This document shows, one piece after another, positions 54,293 through 63,857 of a stretch of DNA of 64,000 nt. The stretch lies in contig NZ_NOIT01000003.1 of the NCBI RefSeq assembly GCF_004136555.1, positions 173,346-237,345 on the forward strand, read 5' to 3'. The translations under genes were made by a program, and so were the position numbers. The notes under the pieces are model-generated. The model was not told the DNA's origin. It searched no databases and saw only the letters and a list, made by a program, of their open reading frames with translations. Positions within the stretch are counted from its first letter, which is position 1. Each line of letters begins with the position of its first letter. Source of the stretch: Kocuria carniphila (GTDB lineage: Bacteria; Actinomycetota; Actinomycetes; Actinomycetales; Micrococcaceae).

Positions 54293-55687
54293 GTGCAGGA
54301 GAAGACGTACCTGAAGTGGTACAACAAGTTGGGCTACGGCTCAGGAGACATTGCCGGGAACGTGGTCTACGTCCTGCTCTCGGCGTTCATGCTGGTCTAT
54401 CTCACCGACACGGTGGGGCTGAACCCGGGCATCGTGGGCACACTGATGCTGCTGGCCAGGGTGCTCGACGGCATCACCGACGTCGTGTTCGGCGCGCTGG
54501 TGGACAAGACGAAGTCCCGCATGGGTAAAGCCCGCCCCTGGATGTTCTGGGGCTACTTCGGCTGCGCGATCACCCTGATCGCGCTGTTCGCCATCCCAAC
54601 GCAGATAGGTGAATTCGCGCAGTACGCCTGGTTCTTCGTGGCATACGTTCTGCTCAACTCGGTGTTCTACACCGCGAACAACATCGCCTACTCGGCGCTG
54701 ACCGCGCTGATCACCAAGAACGGCGCCGAGCGTGTGCAGATGGGTTCGATCCGCTTTATGTTCGCCTTCGCCACCAACCTCCTGATCCAGGCAATCACCA
54801 TCGGCGCCGTGGAATCGTTTGGAGGGGGCGCCGAGGGCTGGCGCACCATGGCCATCGTCTATGCGGTCGTGGGCTTGGCGGTGAATTCCCTGTCGGTGCT
54901 CTCGGTGCGCGAGTTGCGCGCCAGAGACCTGATGGACCGGCCGGACCAGGAGGCCCCCACCCAGGCGATGAATCTGCAGATGGAGCACTACTCCCCGAGC
55001 AGCGCGGCCCGGCTGCTGGTGACCAACAAGTACTACCTGCTGATCCTGGCCGTCTTCATCCTGATGCAATTGTTCTCGGCCATGGTGAACACCACCGGCA
55101 TCTTCTTCATGACCTATGTGCTGGGGGATCCCGGTCTGCTGGGCACCTTCGCCCTGGCGCTGAACGGCCCGCTGGTCGTGGCACTGGCTGTCACCCCGCT
55201 GATCGTCAAGCGCGTGGGCGCCATGTACGGGGTGAACCTGTGGGGCTACGTGATCGCCGTGCTGGGCCGCGTGGGCGTGATCGCGGCCGGCTACGCCGAG
55301 TCTGTGCCGCTGATGCTCCTCTTCACGGCCGTCGCCTCGCTGGGCATGGCCCCGCTGCAAGGCACGCTGAACGCTCTGATCGCCGAGGCTTCCGAGTACA
55401 CCTATCTGCGCACCAAGCAGCGCATCGACGGCACCCTGTACTCGGCCACTTCGCTGGGCGTGAAGGTCGGCGGCGGCTTGGGCACCGCGCTGGCTGGCTG
55501 GCTGCTGGCCTGGGCGCAGTACGACGGCATGGCCGACGTGCAGCCGGACTCAGTTATCACCATGCTGCATGTGATGTATCTGTGGCTTCCCGCGGCCTTC
55601 AACGTGGTGATTCTGGTGCTGCTGCGCAAGCTCGATGTCGAGCGGGTCAACCGGAGGTTGCGGGAGGAGCTGGAGCAGCAGGTCTGA
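54293..55687 (+). CDS. GPH-family sugar:cation symporter (LacS/MelB-like), lactose uptake
   Basis: Twelve-helix secondary transporter, most likely for lactose or other galactosides given lacZ upstream (inference). Seen: KLGYGSGDIAGNVVY start, the signature loop FGALVDKTKSRMGKARPWMFWG between helices 2 and 3, NNIAYSALTALITKNG, and FFMTYVLGDP. 464 aa; no C-terminal PTS IIA-like domain, unlike streptococcal LacS. GTG start with GAGGTG; same operon as lacZ. Convergent with galM. Confidence 0.9.
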   Translation: MQEKTYLKWYNKLGYGSGDIAGNVVYVLLSAFMLVYLTDTVGLNPGIVGTLMLLARVLDGITDVVFGALVDKTKSRMGKARPWMFWGYFGCAITLIALFAIPTQIGEFAQYAWFFVAYVLLNSVFYTANNIAYSALTALITKNGAERVQMGSIRFMFAFATNLLIQAITIGAVESFGGGAEGWRTMAIVYAVVGLAVNSLSVLSVRELRARDLMDRPDQEAPTQAMNLQMEHYSPSSAARLLVTNKYYLLILAVFILMQLFSAMVNTTGIFFMTYVLGDPGLLGTFALALNGPLVVALAVTPLIVKRVGAMYGVNLWGYVIAVLGRVGVIAAGYAESVPLMLLFTAVASLGMAPLQGTLNALIAEASEYTYLRTKQRIDGTLYSATSLGVKVGGGLGTALAGWLLAWAQYDGMADVQPDSVITMLHVMYLWLPAAFNVVILVLLRKLDVERVNRRLREELEQQV

Positions 55688-55720
55688 TCCCGAGCCAGCC
55701 TCGTCGTCATGGTGCCGCCG

Positions 55721-56632
55721 TCAGAGAGCGCGAAGGCGCCACTGCAGCCGGTGTGTGCTGCCCGGGGCCAGGTGCACCAGGTCCTGTCCCCTGCGGAAGG
55801 CGTCCGGCGGGCAGTCCATGGGCTCGATGGCCACAGCCGCTCGCGGTCCGCCGTTCATGGAGTCCCCGGTGTAGACCTGCACCCATCGAGCACTCCCGTG
55901 CCAGCTGAGCTCCACGCCCTGTCCGACGGTTGACCACAGGCGCGCCGTGCACCAGCCCTCGGCGTCGTGGGCGACGTCGGTGAAGGCGTGGTCCAGCTCT
56001 GCGCCGGCCAGGCTCCGCGAGGTGCGGAAGTCGAAGGGGGTGCCGGGCACGGGCACCGACTCGACCGGCAGGCGCGTGGCCGGGCTGACCTCCAGACGGG
56101 TCCGGGCCGGGAGCTCCAGCCGCCAATCATCGGCCATGCCGGGACCGGCCACCAAATAGGGGTGAGGACAGCTGCCGTAGGGCGCGCTCTCCGCACCGAG
56201 GTTGCGCGCGGTGATCTGTGCCTGCAGCCCGTGCTCGTCGACCGCGTAGCGGGCCGTAACCTCCACGTCGAAGGGATAGCCAGGTTCTGTGCGCACATCT
56301 TGCGTCAGCTCCACGGAGAACTCGTCCCGGTGAACGATCCGCCACCAGCCGTACTCCGTCAGCCCGTGCAGCGCAGCCCCGTGGGCGGTGTCGTTGAGCG
56401 GCAGCTGGTGCCACCGTCCGGCGAACTCGTAGCGTCCCCCGCCCAGCCGGTTCGGCCAGGGTGCACACACCGCACCTCGGTAGTCGTCATAGGCGACTCC
56501 CGGTTGCCGCGCTGCCATCAGCGGACGACCGGAGTCCTCCACCCGGCACAGCGCTGCGGTCGACGGATCGACGACCGCGGCCACCCGCCCCCGACGCAGC
56601 AGGACCTCGTTAGTGACCTCAGACGCGCTCAT
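55721..56632 (-). CDS. galM: Aldose 1-epimerase (mutarotase)
   Basis: Interconverts beta- and alpha-galactose, feeding galactokinase. Seen: APWPNRLGGGRYEFAG, GAALHGLTEYGWW (His), SCPHPYLVAGPG (catalytic His), and a Glu-containing C-terminal AAVAIEPMDCPPDAF. 303 aa. ATG overlaps the galK stop by four bases. Last gene of galT-galK-galM. Confidence 0.9.
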   Translation of the reverse strand: MSASEVTNEVLLRRGRVAAVVDPSTAALCRVEDSGRPLMAARQPGVAYDDYRGAVCAPWPNRLGGGRYEFAGRWHQLPLNDTAHGAALHGLTEYGWWRIVHRDEFSVELTQDVRTEPGYPFDVEVTARYAVDEHGLQAQITARNLGAESAPYGSCPHPYLVAGPGMADDWRLELPARTRLEVSPATRLPVESVPVPGTPFDFRTSRSLAGAELDHAFTDVAHDAEGWCTARLWSTVGQGVELSWHGSARWVQVYTGDSMNGGPRAAVAIEPMDCPPDAFRRGQDLVHLAPGSTHRLQWRLRAL

Positions 56633-57867
56633 GCGCCGCGGTCGGCACCGGCGGAGGGCAGCACGGTGAAGAGCTGAGGCGCACAGAATCCGCTGCGCTC
56701 GAAGGCATCGAGCACCCCGGTCCGCACTGTCTGCTCATCCTCCTGGTGGATCAGCGCGATAGCCGATCCCCCGAAGCCACCACCGGTCATCCGCGCACCG
56801 AGCGCACCGGCCGCCCGGGCGGCCTCCACTGCGGAGTCCAGCTCGGCACAGGAGACCTCGAAGTCCTCGCGCAGCGAGGTGTGAGAGGCGTTGAGCAGCT
56901 CGCCCACCGCGATGAAATCCCCGCGTTCCAGCAGTTCCACGGCTCGGAGCACCCGCCCGTTCTCCGTGACGACGTGCCGAGCGCGACGGGTGGTCTTCGG
57001 ATCGAGGAGCCCACCGAAGCTGCCGTCCGGTCCAGCCTCGATCTCTTCCAGGGCGACGTCGCGCAGACTGTCCCTGCCCAGCGTGCGTGCCGCGAGCTCG
57101 CAAGATGCCCGCCGCTTGGCATATTCCCCGTCAGCAAGGGAGTGCGCGGCCCGGGTGTCCATCACCAGCAGGCGCAGTCCGTGTTCCTGAAGGGGCAGAG
57201 GCACGGCGCGAGACTCCAGAGAGCGGCAGTCCAGGAAGAGGGCGGATCCCTCGCGCCCCATCAAGGAGGCGGACTGGTCCATGATCCCGGTCGGGACTCC
57301 GATGAAGTCGTTCTCCGCTTGTTGCGTCAGGAGTGCCTTTTGCTGAGGTGACAGACCGAGCCCGAGCAGGTCGTCGAGGGCCACGATCGTGGCCACCTCC
57401 ATCGCGTGTGAAGAAGACAGTCCTGCTCCCACGGGGACGGTCGAGTCAAGCAGCAAGTCGAAGCCCGGCACATCCGCTGCCCCTGAGCGGGACAGCGCGT
57501 ACACCACGCCCGCGATGTACGCTCCCCAGCCTGTGACCGAGCCCGCCGTGAGAGATGCCACGTCGAAGGCTGCCCGGGAGACGCCGCCTCCTCCGGGGGA
57601 GAAGGTTGAGGCCGCACGCACCCGTTCGGACTCCGGCTCATTGGGGTGATGGAGCCGGACGGCGACGAGTGCCGAGTGTCCGATTGCCAAGGGCAGCACG
57701 AAGCCGTGATTGTAGTCGGTGTGCTCTCCGATTAGATTCACCCGCCCAGGAGCGCGCCACACGCCATCGGGCTCTGCTCCGAAGACCTCGGTGAAGCGTC
57801 GAGTCACCTGCTGGACGCGATGCACGAGGTCCCGGTCCTCTGCTCCGCTGTGCGGTTCATTGATCAT
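56629..57867 (-). CDS. galK: Galactokinase
   Basis: ATP-dependent phosphorylation of alpha-galactose. Seen: GHMP kinase motifs RAPGRVNLIGEHTDYNHGFVLP (in pieces: APGRVNLIGEHTDYN), PVGAGLSSSHAMEVA phosphate loop, GVPTGIMDQ with catalytic Asp, and ARMTGGGFGGSAIAL. 412 aa from ATG 57867, preceded by GGGAGGCGGGAG; the ATGA overlaps the galT stop. Confidence 0.94.
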   Translation of the reverse strand: MINEPHSGAEDRDLVHRVQQVTRRFTEVFGAEPDGVWRAPGRVNLIGEHTDYNHGFVLPLAIGHSALVAVRLHHPNEPESERVRAASTFSPGGGGVSRAAFDVASLTAGSVTGWGAYIAGVVYALSRSGAADVPGFDLLLDSTVPVGAGLSSSHAMEVATIVALDDLLGLGLSPQQKALLTQQAENDFIGVPTGIMDQSASLMGREGSALFLDCRSLESRAVPLPLQEHGLRLLVMDTRAAHSLADGEYAKRRASCELAARTLGRDSLRDVALEEIEAGPDGSFGGLLDPKTTRRARHVVTENGRVLRAVELLERGDFIAVGELLNASHTSLREDFEVSCAELDSAVEAARAAGALGARMTGGGFGGSAIALIHQEDEQTVRTGVLDAFERSGFCAPQLFTVLPSAGADRGA

Positions 57868-59000
57868 GCTCCCGCCTCCCGGAGGCGCTGAGCGGTCTGC
57901 TCGGCAGTAACGTCGTTGATGAAGGCGCCCATGCCCGCTTCCGAACCGGCCAGGAATTTCAGCTTGTCCTCCGCGCGCCGCGGGCTGGTCAGCTGCAGGT
58001 GCAACCAACCGGCCTCCCGATCCACAGCATTCACGGGAGCCTGATGCCACGCCGCGATGTACGGCGTAGGGGTGCTGTAGAGACGGTCCACCCTTCGCAG
58101 CAGATCGCGGTACAGCAGCGCGAGCTCGTCGCGCTCCCTGTCGTCGAGGGCAGCAAGGTCCGGCACCTGCCGATGAGGGACCAGGTGGACCTCGAGAGGC
58201 CAACGCGCGGCAAAGGGAACATATGCCGAGAAGTGGTCACCTTCCAACACCATGCGGTCTCCGGCCTCGGCCTCGGCTCGCAGCAACTCGCCCATGAGCG
58301 CCCGACCGGTCTCGTCCATGTGGTGACGAGAACGTGCAGCGAGTCTGGCTGCGTGCGGCGCAGCGTAGGAATACGCATAGATCTGACCATGCGGGTGGTG
58401 AAGAGTCACACCGATCTGCTCGCCGCGGTTCTCGAAGGGGAAGACGTGACGGATGCCCGGAGTCGCAGAAAGCGCTTCCGTCCGCTGGGCCCAGGCCTCC
58501 ACTACTGTCCGTGCACGTTCGTCGGGCAGGTCTGCGAAGGACCCACGGTGCTCAGGGGTGAAGACCACGACCTCACAGCGGCCCCAAGCCGGCGACGGGT
58601 CCCCCCAGAGCGGCTCCTCCTCAGCGCTGCTGCTGGGGGTGGGAAGCTGGCCGACGTCTGGCCCTAGGGACGGGAAGCGGTTCTCGAAGACCACCACGTG
58701 GTAATCCTCAGCAGGGATCTCCGATTCCCTTCCGCCGGTGGATGGGCACAAGGGGCACTGATCCGCCGGCGGCAGATAGGTCCTGGTCTGACGGTGGGCT
58801 GCCACAGCCACCCACTCCCCTGTCAGCCGGTCGTAGCGCAGCTGACCGTGGCCGGCGCGCTGATCCAACGGCCGAGTATCGTGCACATGCTCGATCACGG
58901 ACGACCCGCGATCGGCGAAGAAGATCGCCTCCCGACCATCGGCCAGGTGATGGGTCCGATGCTCGAATCCTGGCCGGCCGGGGGCAGTCGAGGTGCTCAT
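57864..59000 (-). CDS. galT: Galactose-1-phosphate uridylyltransferase
   Basis: Second Leloir enzyme, exchanging UMP between UDP-glucose and galactose-1-phosphate. Seen: zinc-site DQCPLCPS, FENRFPSLGP, VVVFTPEHRGSFADL, active-site HPHGQIYAYSYAAPH (nucleophilic His), and the C-terminal VHLVPHRQVPDLAAL and AAWHQAPVN. 378 aa from ATG 59000 (GGAG upstream). First gene of galTKM; its promoter contains the TGATAACGCAAA element. No galE in the window. Confidence 0.94.
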   Translation of the reverse strand: MSTSTAPGRPGFEHRTHHLADGREAIFFADRGSSVIEHVHDTRPLDQRAGHGQLRYDRLTGEWVAVAAHRQTRTYLPPADQCPLCPSTGGRESEIPAEDYHVVVFENRFPSLGPDVGQLPTPSSSAEEEPLWGDPSPAWGRCEVVVFTPEHRGSFADLPDERARTVVEAWAQRTEALSATPGIRHVFPFENRGEQIGVTLHHPHGQIYAYSYAAPHAARLAARSRHHMDETGRALMGELLRAEAEAGDRMVLEGDHFSAYVPFAARWPLEVHLVPHRQVPDLAALDDRERDELALLYRDLLRRVDRLYSTPTPYIAAWHQAPVNAVDREAGWLHLQLTSPRRAEDKLKFLAGSEAGMGAFINDVTAEQTAQRLREAGA

Positions 59001-59042
59001 CGGATGACTCCGTTCGGGTGCGGGACTGTTCTCTACGAGATA

Positions 59043-59054
59043 TGATAACGCAAA
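59043..59054. promoter_or_regulatory. TGATAACGCAAA element in the galT promoter
   Basis: Exact 12-base match to the element at 51080-51091 upstream of lacZ, 43-54 bases before the galT start. Candidate binding site for the LacI-type regulator. Confidence 0.5.
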
Positions 59055-59151
59055 CACTATTAATGCGGGAGACTTGCATTCTCTCCCCCGGCGTTATGGA
59101 GTCCGGTCAGACTGTCACCTAAGCGTGCAGCAGCCCCCAACAACGGCGCGT

Positions 59152-59516
59152 TCATCTTACGGCTCCCGGGCCAGTTGTCGAGGTGTTTACTGCAATCTCT
59201 GCTTCGTTTTTCGCAAGGAACTTCACCGACCGGGCGATGAAGCAGTACTTACTCACACCCTCGTGCAACGTCAACGCCGCGCGCGGTCGCTGTCAGCAGT
59301 GATGGTCACCCGTGGCCTGAGCATGACGCGCGCAAACTCACCCTCGCCACTGGCGGCAACGGCCATGGTTCCCATCGCGTGGTCCTCGTAGTCCAGTACG
59401 ACGACGCCCGGGGCATGGACTTGATGTTCCCGGCCGTAAAAGGTGTACGACCCGGTCCCTGCGCCGTGATTACCGGCCCACCTAACGGTGCCGTCATAAA
59501 AGTGATGAGCGGGCAC
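59152..59516 (-). pseudogene. Decayed OsmC-family peroxiredoxin gene (internal deletion plus frameshift)
   Basis: Remnant of an OsmC-like thiol peroxidase. Seen: N-terminal HHFYDGTVRWAGNHGAGTGSY (in family order), then directly VVLDYEDHAMGTM and FARVMLRPRVTITADSDRAR; family members have about 50 residues in between, with the first catalytic Cys, so that part is deleted. After DSDRAR the frame ends, but the correct C-terminus ALTLHEGVSKYCFIARSV then KFLAKNEAEI continues in another frame to a stop at 59152. It borders the right end of the lac/gal island. Confidence 0.8.
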
Positions 59517-59567
59517 GGCTCCCCTCCCCTGGGGCCGGATGGTTCACCACACGATCATGCGGCGCGC

Positions 59568-60752
59568 TCAGTCCCGCACCTGGCGCGCGAACTCCAGGAG
59601 ATCGTTGGCGAAGACCTCCGGCTCCTCGAACGCGGCGAAGTGGCCGCCGCGGTCCATGTCCGACCACCGCACCACGTTGTACCCGCGTTCCACCAGGCTG
59701 CGCGGGGGCCAGGGCATGAACTCGCCCGGGAAGTTCGCGACCGCCGTGGGAACGCTCACACGGGCGCCGTCGGGCATCCGGCGTGAGTCCTCGCCGGCGG
59801 CGCCGCGATACAGCCACGTGGCGGTGCCGAAGCTGCCGGTGACCAGGTACATCATCACGTTGGTCAGTAGTTGGTCCCTGCTGAACACGTTCTCGATGTG
59901 GTCTACTTGCCCTTCCGCGGTGGTGTCCGCCCAGGTATTGAACTTCTCCAGGATCCACGCGGCCGCCCCCACGGGACTGTCGGCCATGGCGTAGGACAGG
60001 GACACCGGTTTGGTGGACTGCTCATGCATGTAGCCGCTCTCGGCGGCCATGAGGGTCCGCATCCGTTGCTGCCAGGCCTTCTCCTCATCGGTCTGCGGGC
60101 CGCCGGCCGGTTGCAGACCCAGCATGTTCAGGTGCAGCGCGCGGCACCCGCCGCGGTTGCTTGTCGAATGCTCGAACGCCAACCACCCGGACACCATCGC
60201 ACCCCAGTCCCCGCCCTGGGCAATGTACGTCTCGTACCCCAGAACCTCCCGCAGCAGCCGGTCCCACAGCTGCGCCACGCGACGCGGCCCGATCGGGCGG
60301 TCCGGCGCGCCCGAGAAGCCGTAACCGGGCAGTGACGGCACCACCACATTCACGCCGTGAGCGGCGTTCCCGCCGTGGTTCTCGGGGCGGGTCAGCCGCT
60401 CGATCACGCCGTAGAACTCGTACACGGAACCCGGCCAGCCGTGGGTGAGCACCACGGTGGGGGCACCCGGCGCGGAGGCCCTCACGTGCAGGAAGTGGAT
60501 GCTCTGCCCGTCCACCTGAGCGGTGAACTGTGGGAAGCGGTTAAGCTCGGCCTCGGCCGCCCTCCAGTCGAACTGCTCCGTCCAGTACCGGCACAGTTCC
60601 CGTAACCAGGCGGGGTCCGTGCCGTAGGTCCACGGATCCTCGTCCGGGGCGATCGACGGCGTGCGCGGCCACTCGTAGGCCCGAACCTTCTCGCGGATCC
60701 CGTCGAGGACCCGCTGGGGCACCTCCACGGTGAACGGTTGCGGTGCGGTCAT
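59568..60752 (-). CDS. Epoxide hydrolase (EHN domain plus alpha/beta-hydrolase)
   Basis: Opens epoxides to diols; natural substrate unknown. Seen: N-terminal EHN domain (residues 3-110) with FTVEVPQRVLDGIREKVRAYEWP, VDGQSIHFLHVRA, oxyanion THGWPGSVYEF, nucleophile Asp in IAQGGDWGAMVSGW, catalytic His in DRGGHFAAFEEPE. 394 aa from ATG 60752 with GAGGAG. Microsomal-type bacterial epoxide hydrolase architecture. The adjacent dehydrogenase is frameshifted. Confidence 0.9.
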   Translation of the reverse strand: MTAPQPFTVEVPQRVLDGIREKVRAYEWPRTPSIAPDEDPWTYGTDPAWLRELCRYWTEQFDWRAAEAELNRFPQFTAQVDGQSIHFLHVRASAPGAPTVVLTHGWPGSVYEFYGVIERLTRPENHGGNAAHGVNVVVPSLPGYGFSGAPDRPIGPRRVAQLWDRLLREVLGYETYIAQGGDWGAMVSGWLAFEHSTSNRGGCRALHLNMLGLQPAGGPQTDEEKAWQQRMRTLMAAESGYMHEQSTKPVSLSYAMADSPVGAAAWILEKFNTWADTTAEGQVDHIENVFSRDQLLTNVMMYLVTGSFGTATWLYRGAAGEDSRRMPDGARVSVPTAVANFPGEFMPWPPRSLVERGYNVVRWSDMDRGGHFAAFEEPEVFANDLLEFARQVRD

Positions 60753-60781
60753 GGGCGATCTCCTCTGTGGGTTTCCGGACA

Positions 60782-61994
60782 TCACTGGGTGTGCAGGACC
60801 GTCTTGAGCCAGCCTTCGTCGCGGCGGTCGAAATGCAGGTAGGCGTCCACGACGTCGGTGATCGGCTCGTGCTGGGTGACGAACGGCGTGGGATCGAAGA
60901 TCCCGGCGGCCACCCGCTCCACCAGCGGCGGCGTCACGGACCGGTGGTCGCAGTTACCGGAGCGCAGGGTGAGGTTCTTGTTGGTGGCAGCCCCAATGGA
61001 GAAGGACGTCAGATCGGGGGAGAACACCCCGATGATCCCGATCCGGCCGTACTTGGCCACCGACTCCACGGCCCACTGGGACGACTGCGAAGGGGCGTTG
61101 GGGGGGGACCCAGTTCTCACCCTGCACGTTGGTCTTGGGCGCCACCTGCGCCACCTCGGCGGCGAACTCCTCCGCCTGCTGCTCACCCGCGCTCGCGGCG
61201 GGCCCGTGAGCGGGTCGCTGGGAATCCACCCCCACGGCCTCGATCACGGCGTCCACACCCACGCCCAGGGTGGCGTCCATCAGGGCCTCCACCGGGTCCT
61301 CCCCGTTGAAGTTGATGACCTCCGCGTTCTGCCCGCGGGCCTTGTCCAGGCGGGACTCGACGCCGTCGATCGCCCACACCCGGCCCGCGCCCTGTTGGTA
61401 CGCGGCGGCAATGGCGAGCTGTCCCACGGCCCCGGCCTCGTACACGGCCACCGTGTCACCGCGGCGGACACCGGCCAGTTCCGCGCCGAACCACGCGGTG
61501 GGGTAGATGTCCGAGAGCAGGATCGCCTGGTCGTCGGAGACGTTGTCCGGCAGCGGAATCAGCGTATTGGAGGCCCACGGGACGCGAGCGTACTCAGCTT
61601 GCAGGCCGTCGACCGGCCCGGTGGGCGCGGGGCCACCGAAAAAGCTCGTTCCGGCCTGGGGGCCGTTGGGATTGGCGACGTCGCACTGAGCGGTCTGCCC
61701 CATCCTGCAGTACCGGCACACCCCGCAGGACATGGTGGAACACGCGATCACCCGGTCCCCGCAGGAGAGCCCGCGCACGGCGGAACCGACCTCCTCCACC
61801 ACGCCCACCGCTTCGTGGCCCAGGATGGTGCCCTCTTTCATGCCCGCCATGGTCCCGCGGATGAAGTGCAGGTCCGTGCCGCAGATGGCGCTGCAGGTGA
61901 TGCGAACGATTGCGTCGGTGGGTTCCTGGATCGTGGGGTCAGCCACGGTGTCCAGGCGGATGTCCCCCTCGCCGTGCCATACCAGTGCTTTCAC
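60782..61994 (-). pseudogene. Zinc-dependent alcohol dehydrogenase (formaldehyde-dehydrogenase-like), frameshifted
   Basis: Medium-chain zinc dehydrogenase of the glutathione-independent formaldehyde dehydrogenase group. Seen in frame 1 (61994 to about 61108): ICGTDLHFIRG, ILGHEAVGVVEEVG, the structural-zinc region CGVCRYCRMGQTAQC, LSDIYPTAWFGAE, EAGAVGQLAIAAAYQQG, and AVIEAVGVDSQRPAHGP. The expected C-terminus (AVESVAKYGRIGIIGVF, LTLRSGNC, HFDRRDEGWLKTVLHTQ) is in another frame down to 60782. The switch falls on a run of eight C (minus strand) at 61100-61107; seven would restore one ~403-aa protein. Real mutation, phase variation or sequencing error are all possible. Confidence 0.85.
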
Positions 61995-62036
61995 CAGTGA
62001 CGCTCCTCAGCTGTAGCGGTGATCGTGCAGGGCGGG

Positions 62037-63593
62037 TCAGCGGCCGGGTGCGACGGCGGCACCGAAGTGCTCGGCGGTTTCCCGCTGCGCCTGTTCGGCC
62101 TTGTCCAGCACCGGGGCGGCGCCGAAGAATTCATGCATCACGCCCTGGTAATGGGAGGAGGTGGTGGGCACCCCCGCAGCTTCCAGGTTGGCCGCAAACT
62201 CTTGTCCCTGATCACGCAGGATGTCACGCTCGCACGTGATCACCAGGGTGGGGGGCATTGAGGCCAGGGACTCCCGGGGCCAGTTCAACAGGTCGATCCT
62301 TGGATCCGTGGCCGCCTCGGGCACCCCCTCGAAGGCGTACATGGCCATCCAGGACAGCAGAGGCAGCCTCAGCGGTCGCCCGTCGGCCTCGCTGGTCATG
62401 GACTCCCCATGCGGCTCCGCCGTGGTCAGCGGGTACGCGCACACCTGGGCCGCCGGCAGCGGTTCCCCGGCCTGAACCAACTGCAGGGTGGTGGCCGCAG
62501 CCATGGTCCCGCCCGCGGACTCCCCGCCAATGGCCATCCGGGAGGGGTCCCCGCCCAGTTGTGCGGCATTGGCGGCGGTCCAGCGCCAGGCGGTCAGGAC
62601 GTCGTCGTGCGCGGCGGGGAACACGTACTCCGGGGCCAAGCGGTAGTGCGGGGACACCACGATCGCCCCGGTCTTGTTCGCCAGGCCGCGGCACGAGGAG
62701 TCGTAGGAGTCCTCGTCGAAGAGCACCCACCCACCGCCGTGGATCCACAGGATGATCGGCTGGGTCCCCTCCGCGGCGTTCGCCGGGGTGAACACGCGCA
62801 AGGTCTGTTCGCCACCGGCGCCGTCAGGGATCTGCACGTCTTTCACCGAGTCCACCGGTTCGGGGTACTCGATGCCCCGGTCCCGCATGACCTTCTTGAG
62901 TCCGTCGCCGAGGGCCGGTTGCTTGCGGGCCTCGGCCGGCTCCAAGATTTCCGACGGGCGCGGCGTCAGCTCGGAGTAGGCGTCCACGAGGGCCTGAGCC
63001 TGCGGGTCCAGCAGTCCGGAGGCATCGGTGGCCAGGTGCTTGTTCTTGCCCGTCACCGCGGCCTTGGCCGCGTCCACCGGCTTGGCCAGTGCGCCCACCG
63101 CCCGCTCGATCTTGCCCTCGTCCGGGGCGTGCGGGTGAGGCGCAGGCGGCGCCTGACGTTTAGCGGCCAGGACCTGTTTGCCCAGCTCGGCCAACTTGTC
63201 CGCGCCCACCTTGTCGCGGAACGCAGGCATCTCCTCCTGCTCCTCGTCCTCCACGTGGTGGCGGGTCACTTCAATTAGCTCGGACAGGGCCTTTTCGAAC
63301 TCGTCCTCCCCGGGATCGGTCTTGCTGAGGGTGGCCAGCAGCTCTTTCATGTCGCCGTGCTCCTGCCGGGCGTCGTCGTCGAACTCGTCCATCCCCAGCG
63401 TGCGCCACAGCGGATACATCACCACTTCCTCGGCCACGGTGTGCGTGGACAGCTCGACAATGATCTGGTCCGTCAGGACACGGCGATCCCCGCGGCCCGC
63501 CTCCAAGTGCTGGAACAACCGGTCCACCACGGTGTGGTCGTCCGCAATCAGGTGGTCGATGTCGCCGGGCTGGGCGGGGTAATTCAGGGCCAT
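62037..63593 (-). CDS. Hemerythrin (HHE) domain fused to an HSL-type esterase/lipase
   Basis: Two-domain cytosolic protein of unknown role. Seen: N-terminal HHE four-helix domain (residues 10-130) with iron-ligand candidates His20, His51, Glu55, His79, His113 and Glu117; an Ala/Pro/Lys linker (131-215); and a C-terminal alpha/beta hydrolase with HGGGW (285-289), nucleophile Ser359 in GGESAGG, Asp in TCERDIL and His in GVMHEFF, the hormone-sensitive-lipase family pattern. 518 aa in one uninterrupted frame. AGGAG before ATG 63593. Possibly an oxygen- or redox-responsive esterase (inference). Confidence 0.88.
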   Translation of the reverse strand: MALNYPAQPGDIDHLIADDHTVVDRLFQHLEAGRGDRRVLTDQIIVELSTHTVAEEVVMYPLWRTLGMDEFDDDARQEHGDMKELLATLSKTDPGEDEFEKALSELIEVTRHHVEDEEQEEMPAFRDKVGADKLAELGKQVLAAKRQAPPAPHPHAPDEGKIERAVGALAKPVDAAKAAVTGKNKHLATDASGLLDPQAQALVDAYSELTPRPSEILEPAEARKQPALGDGLKKVMRDRGIEYPEPVDSVKDVQIPDGAGGEQTLRVFTPANAAEGTQPIILWIHGGGWVLFDEDSYDSSCRGLANKTGAIVVSPHYRLAPEYVFPAAHDDVLTAWRWTAANAAQLGGDPSRMAIGGESAGGTMAAATTLQLVQAGEPLPAAQVCAYPLTTAEPHGESMTSEADGRPLRLPLLSWMAMYAFEGVPEAATDPRIDLLNWPRESLASMPPTLVITCERDILRDQGQEFAANLEAAGVPTTSSHYQGVMHEFFGAAPVLDKAEQAQRETAEHFGAAVAPGR

Positions 63594-63784
63594 GAAGAAT
63601 GCTCCTCATAATTGACGCGGGGCAATTCTATCGAGCGCAACACGAACGTTTCCCCGGGCGGTAGCCACTCCGCGAGTAGCTGACAGCCTTCACCCTAAGC
63701 GCACTTACTGACGGGCTACAACCCCTCACGGGTGTGTTCGTGTGATGGGGGCGGGTGGTGAAAGCTGGTGGTGGGGATAAGAAA

Positions 63785-63830
63785 AGCCAGTGTCGGTGAC
63801 CTCACCGTAGCGAGACCACCGACACTGGCT
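63785..63830 (-). terminator. Second terminator downstream of the rRNA operon
   Basis: Perfect 14-bp stem AGCCAGTGTCGGTG (63785-63798) with its complement at 63817-63830 and an 18-base loop; on the minus strand it is followed by TTTTCTT. The 318-base stretch from 63594 to 63911 holds no gene, only these two hairpins. Confidence 0.85.
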
Positions 63831-63857
63831 GCAGTAACCACGGTGTGTTAAATGAGT

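Noticed and set aside
59152..59516. An intact 81-aa hypothetical protein at this position
   Set aside because: The fragment matches two ends of OsmC with the middle missing and the C-terminus out of frame, so a pseudogene is the better explanation.
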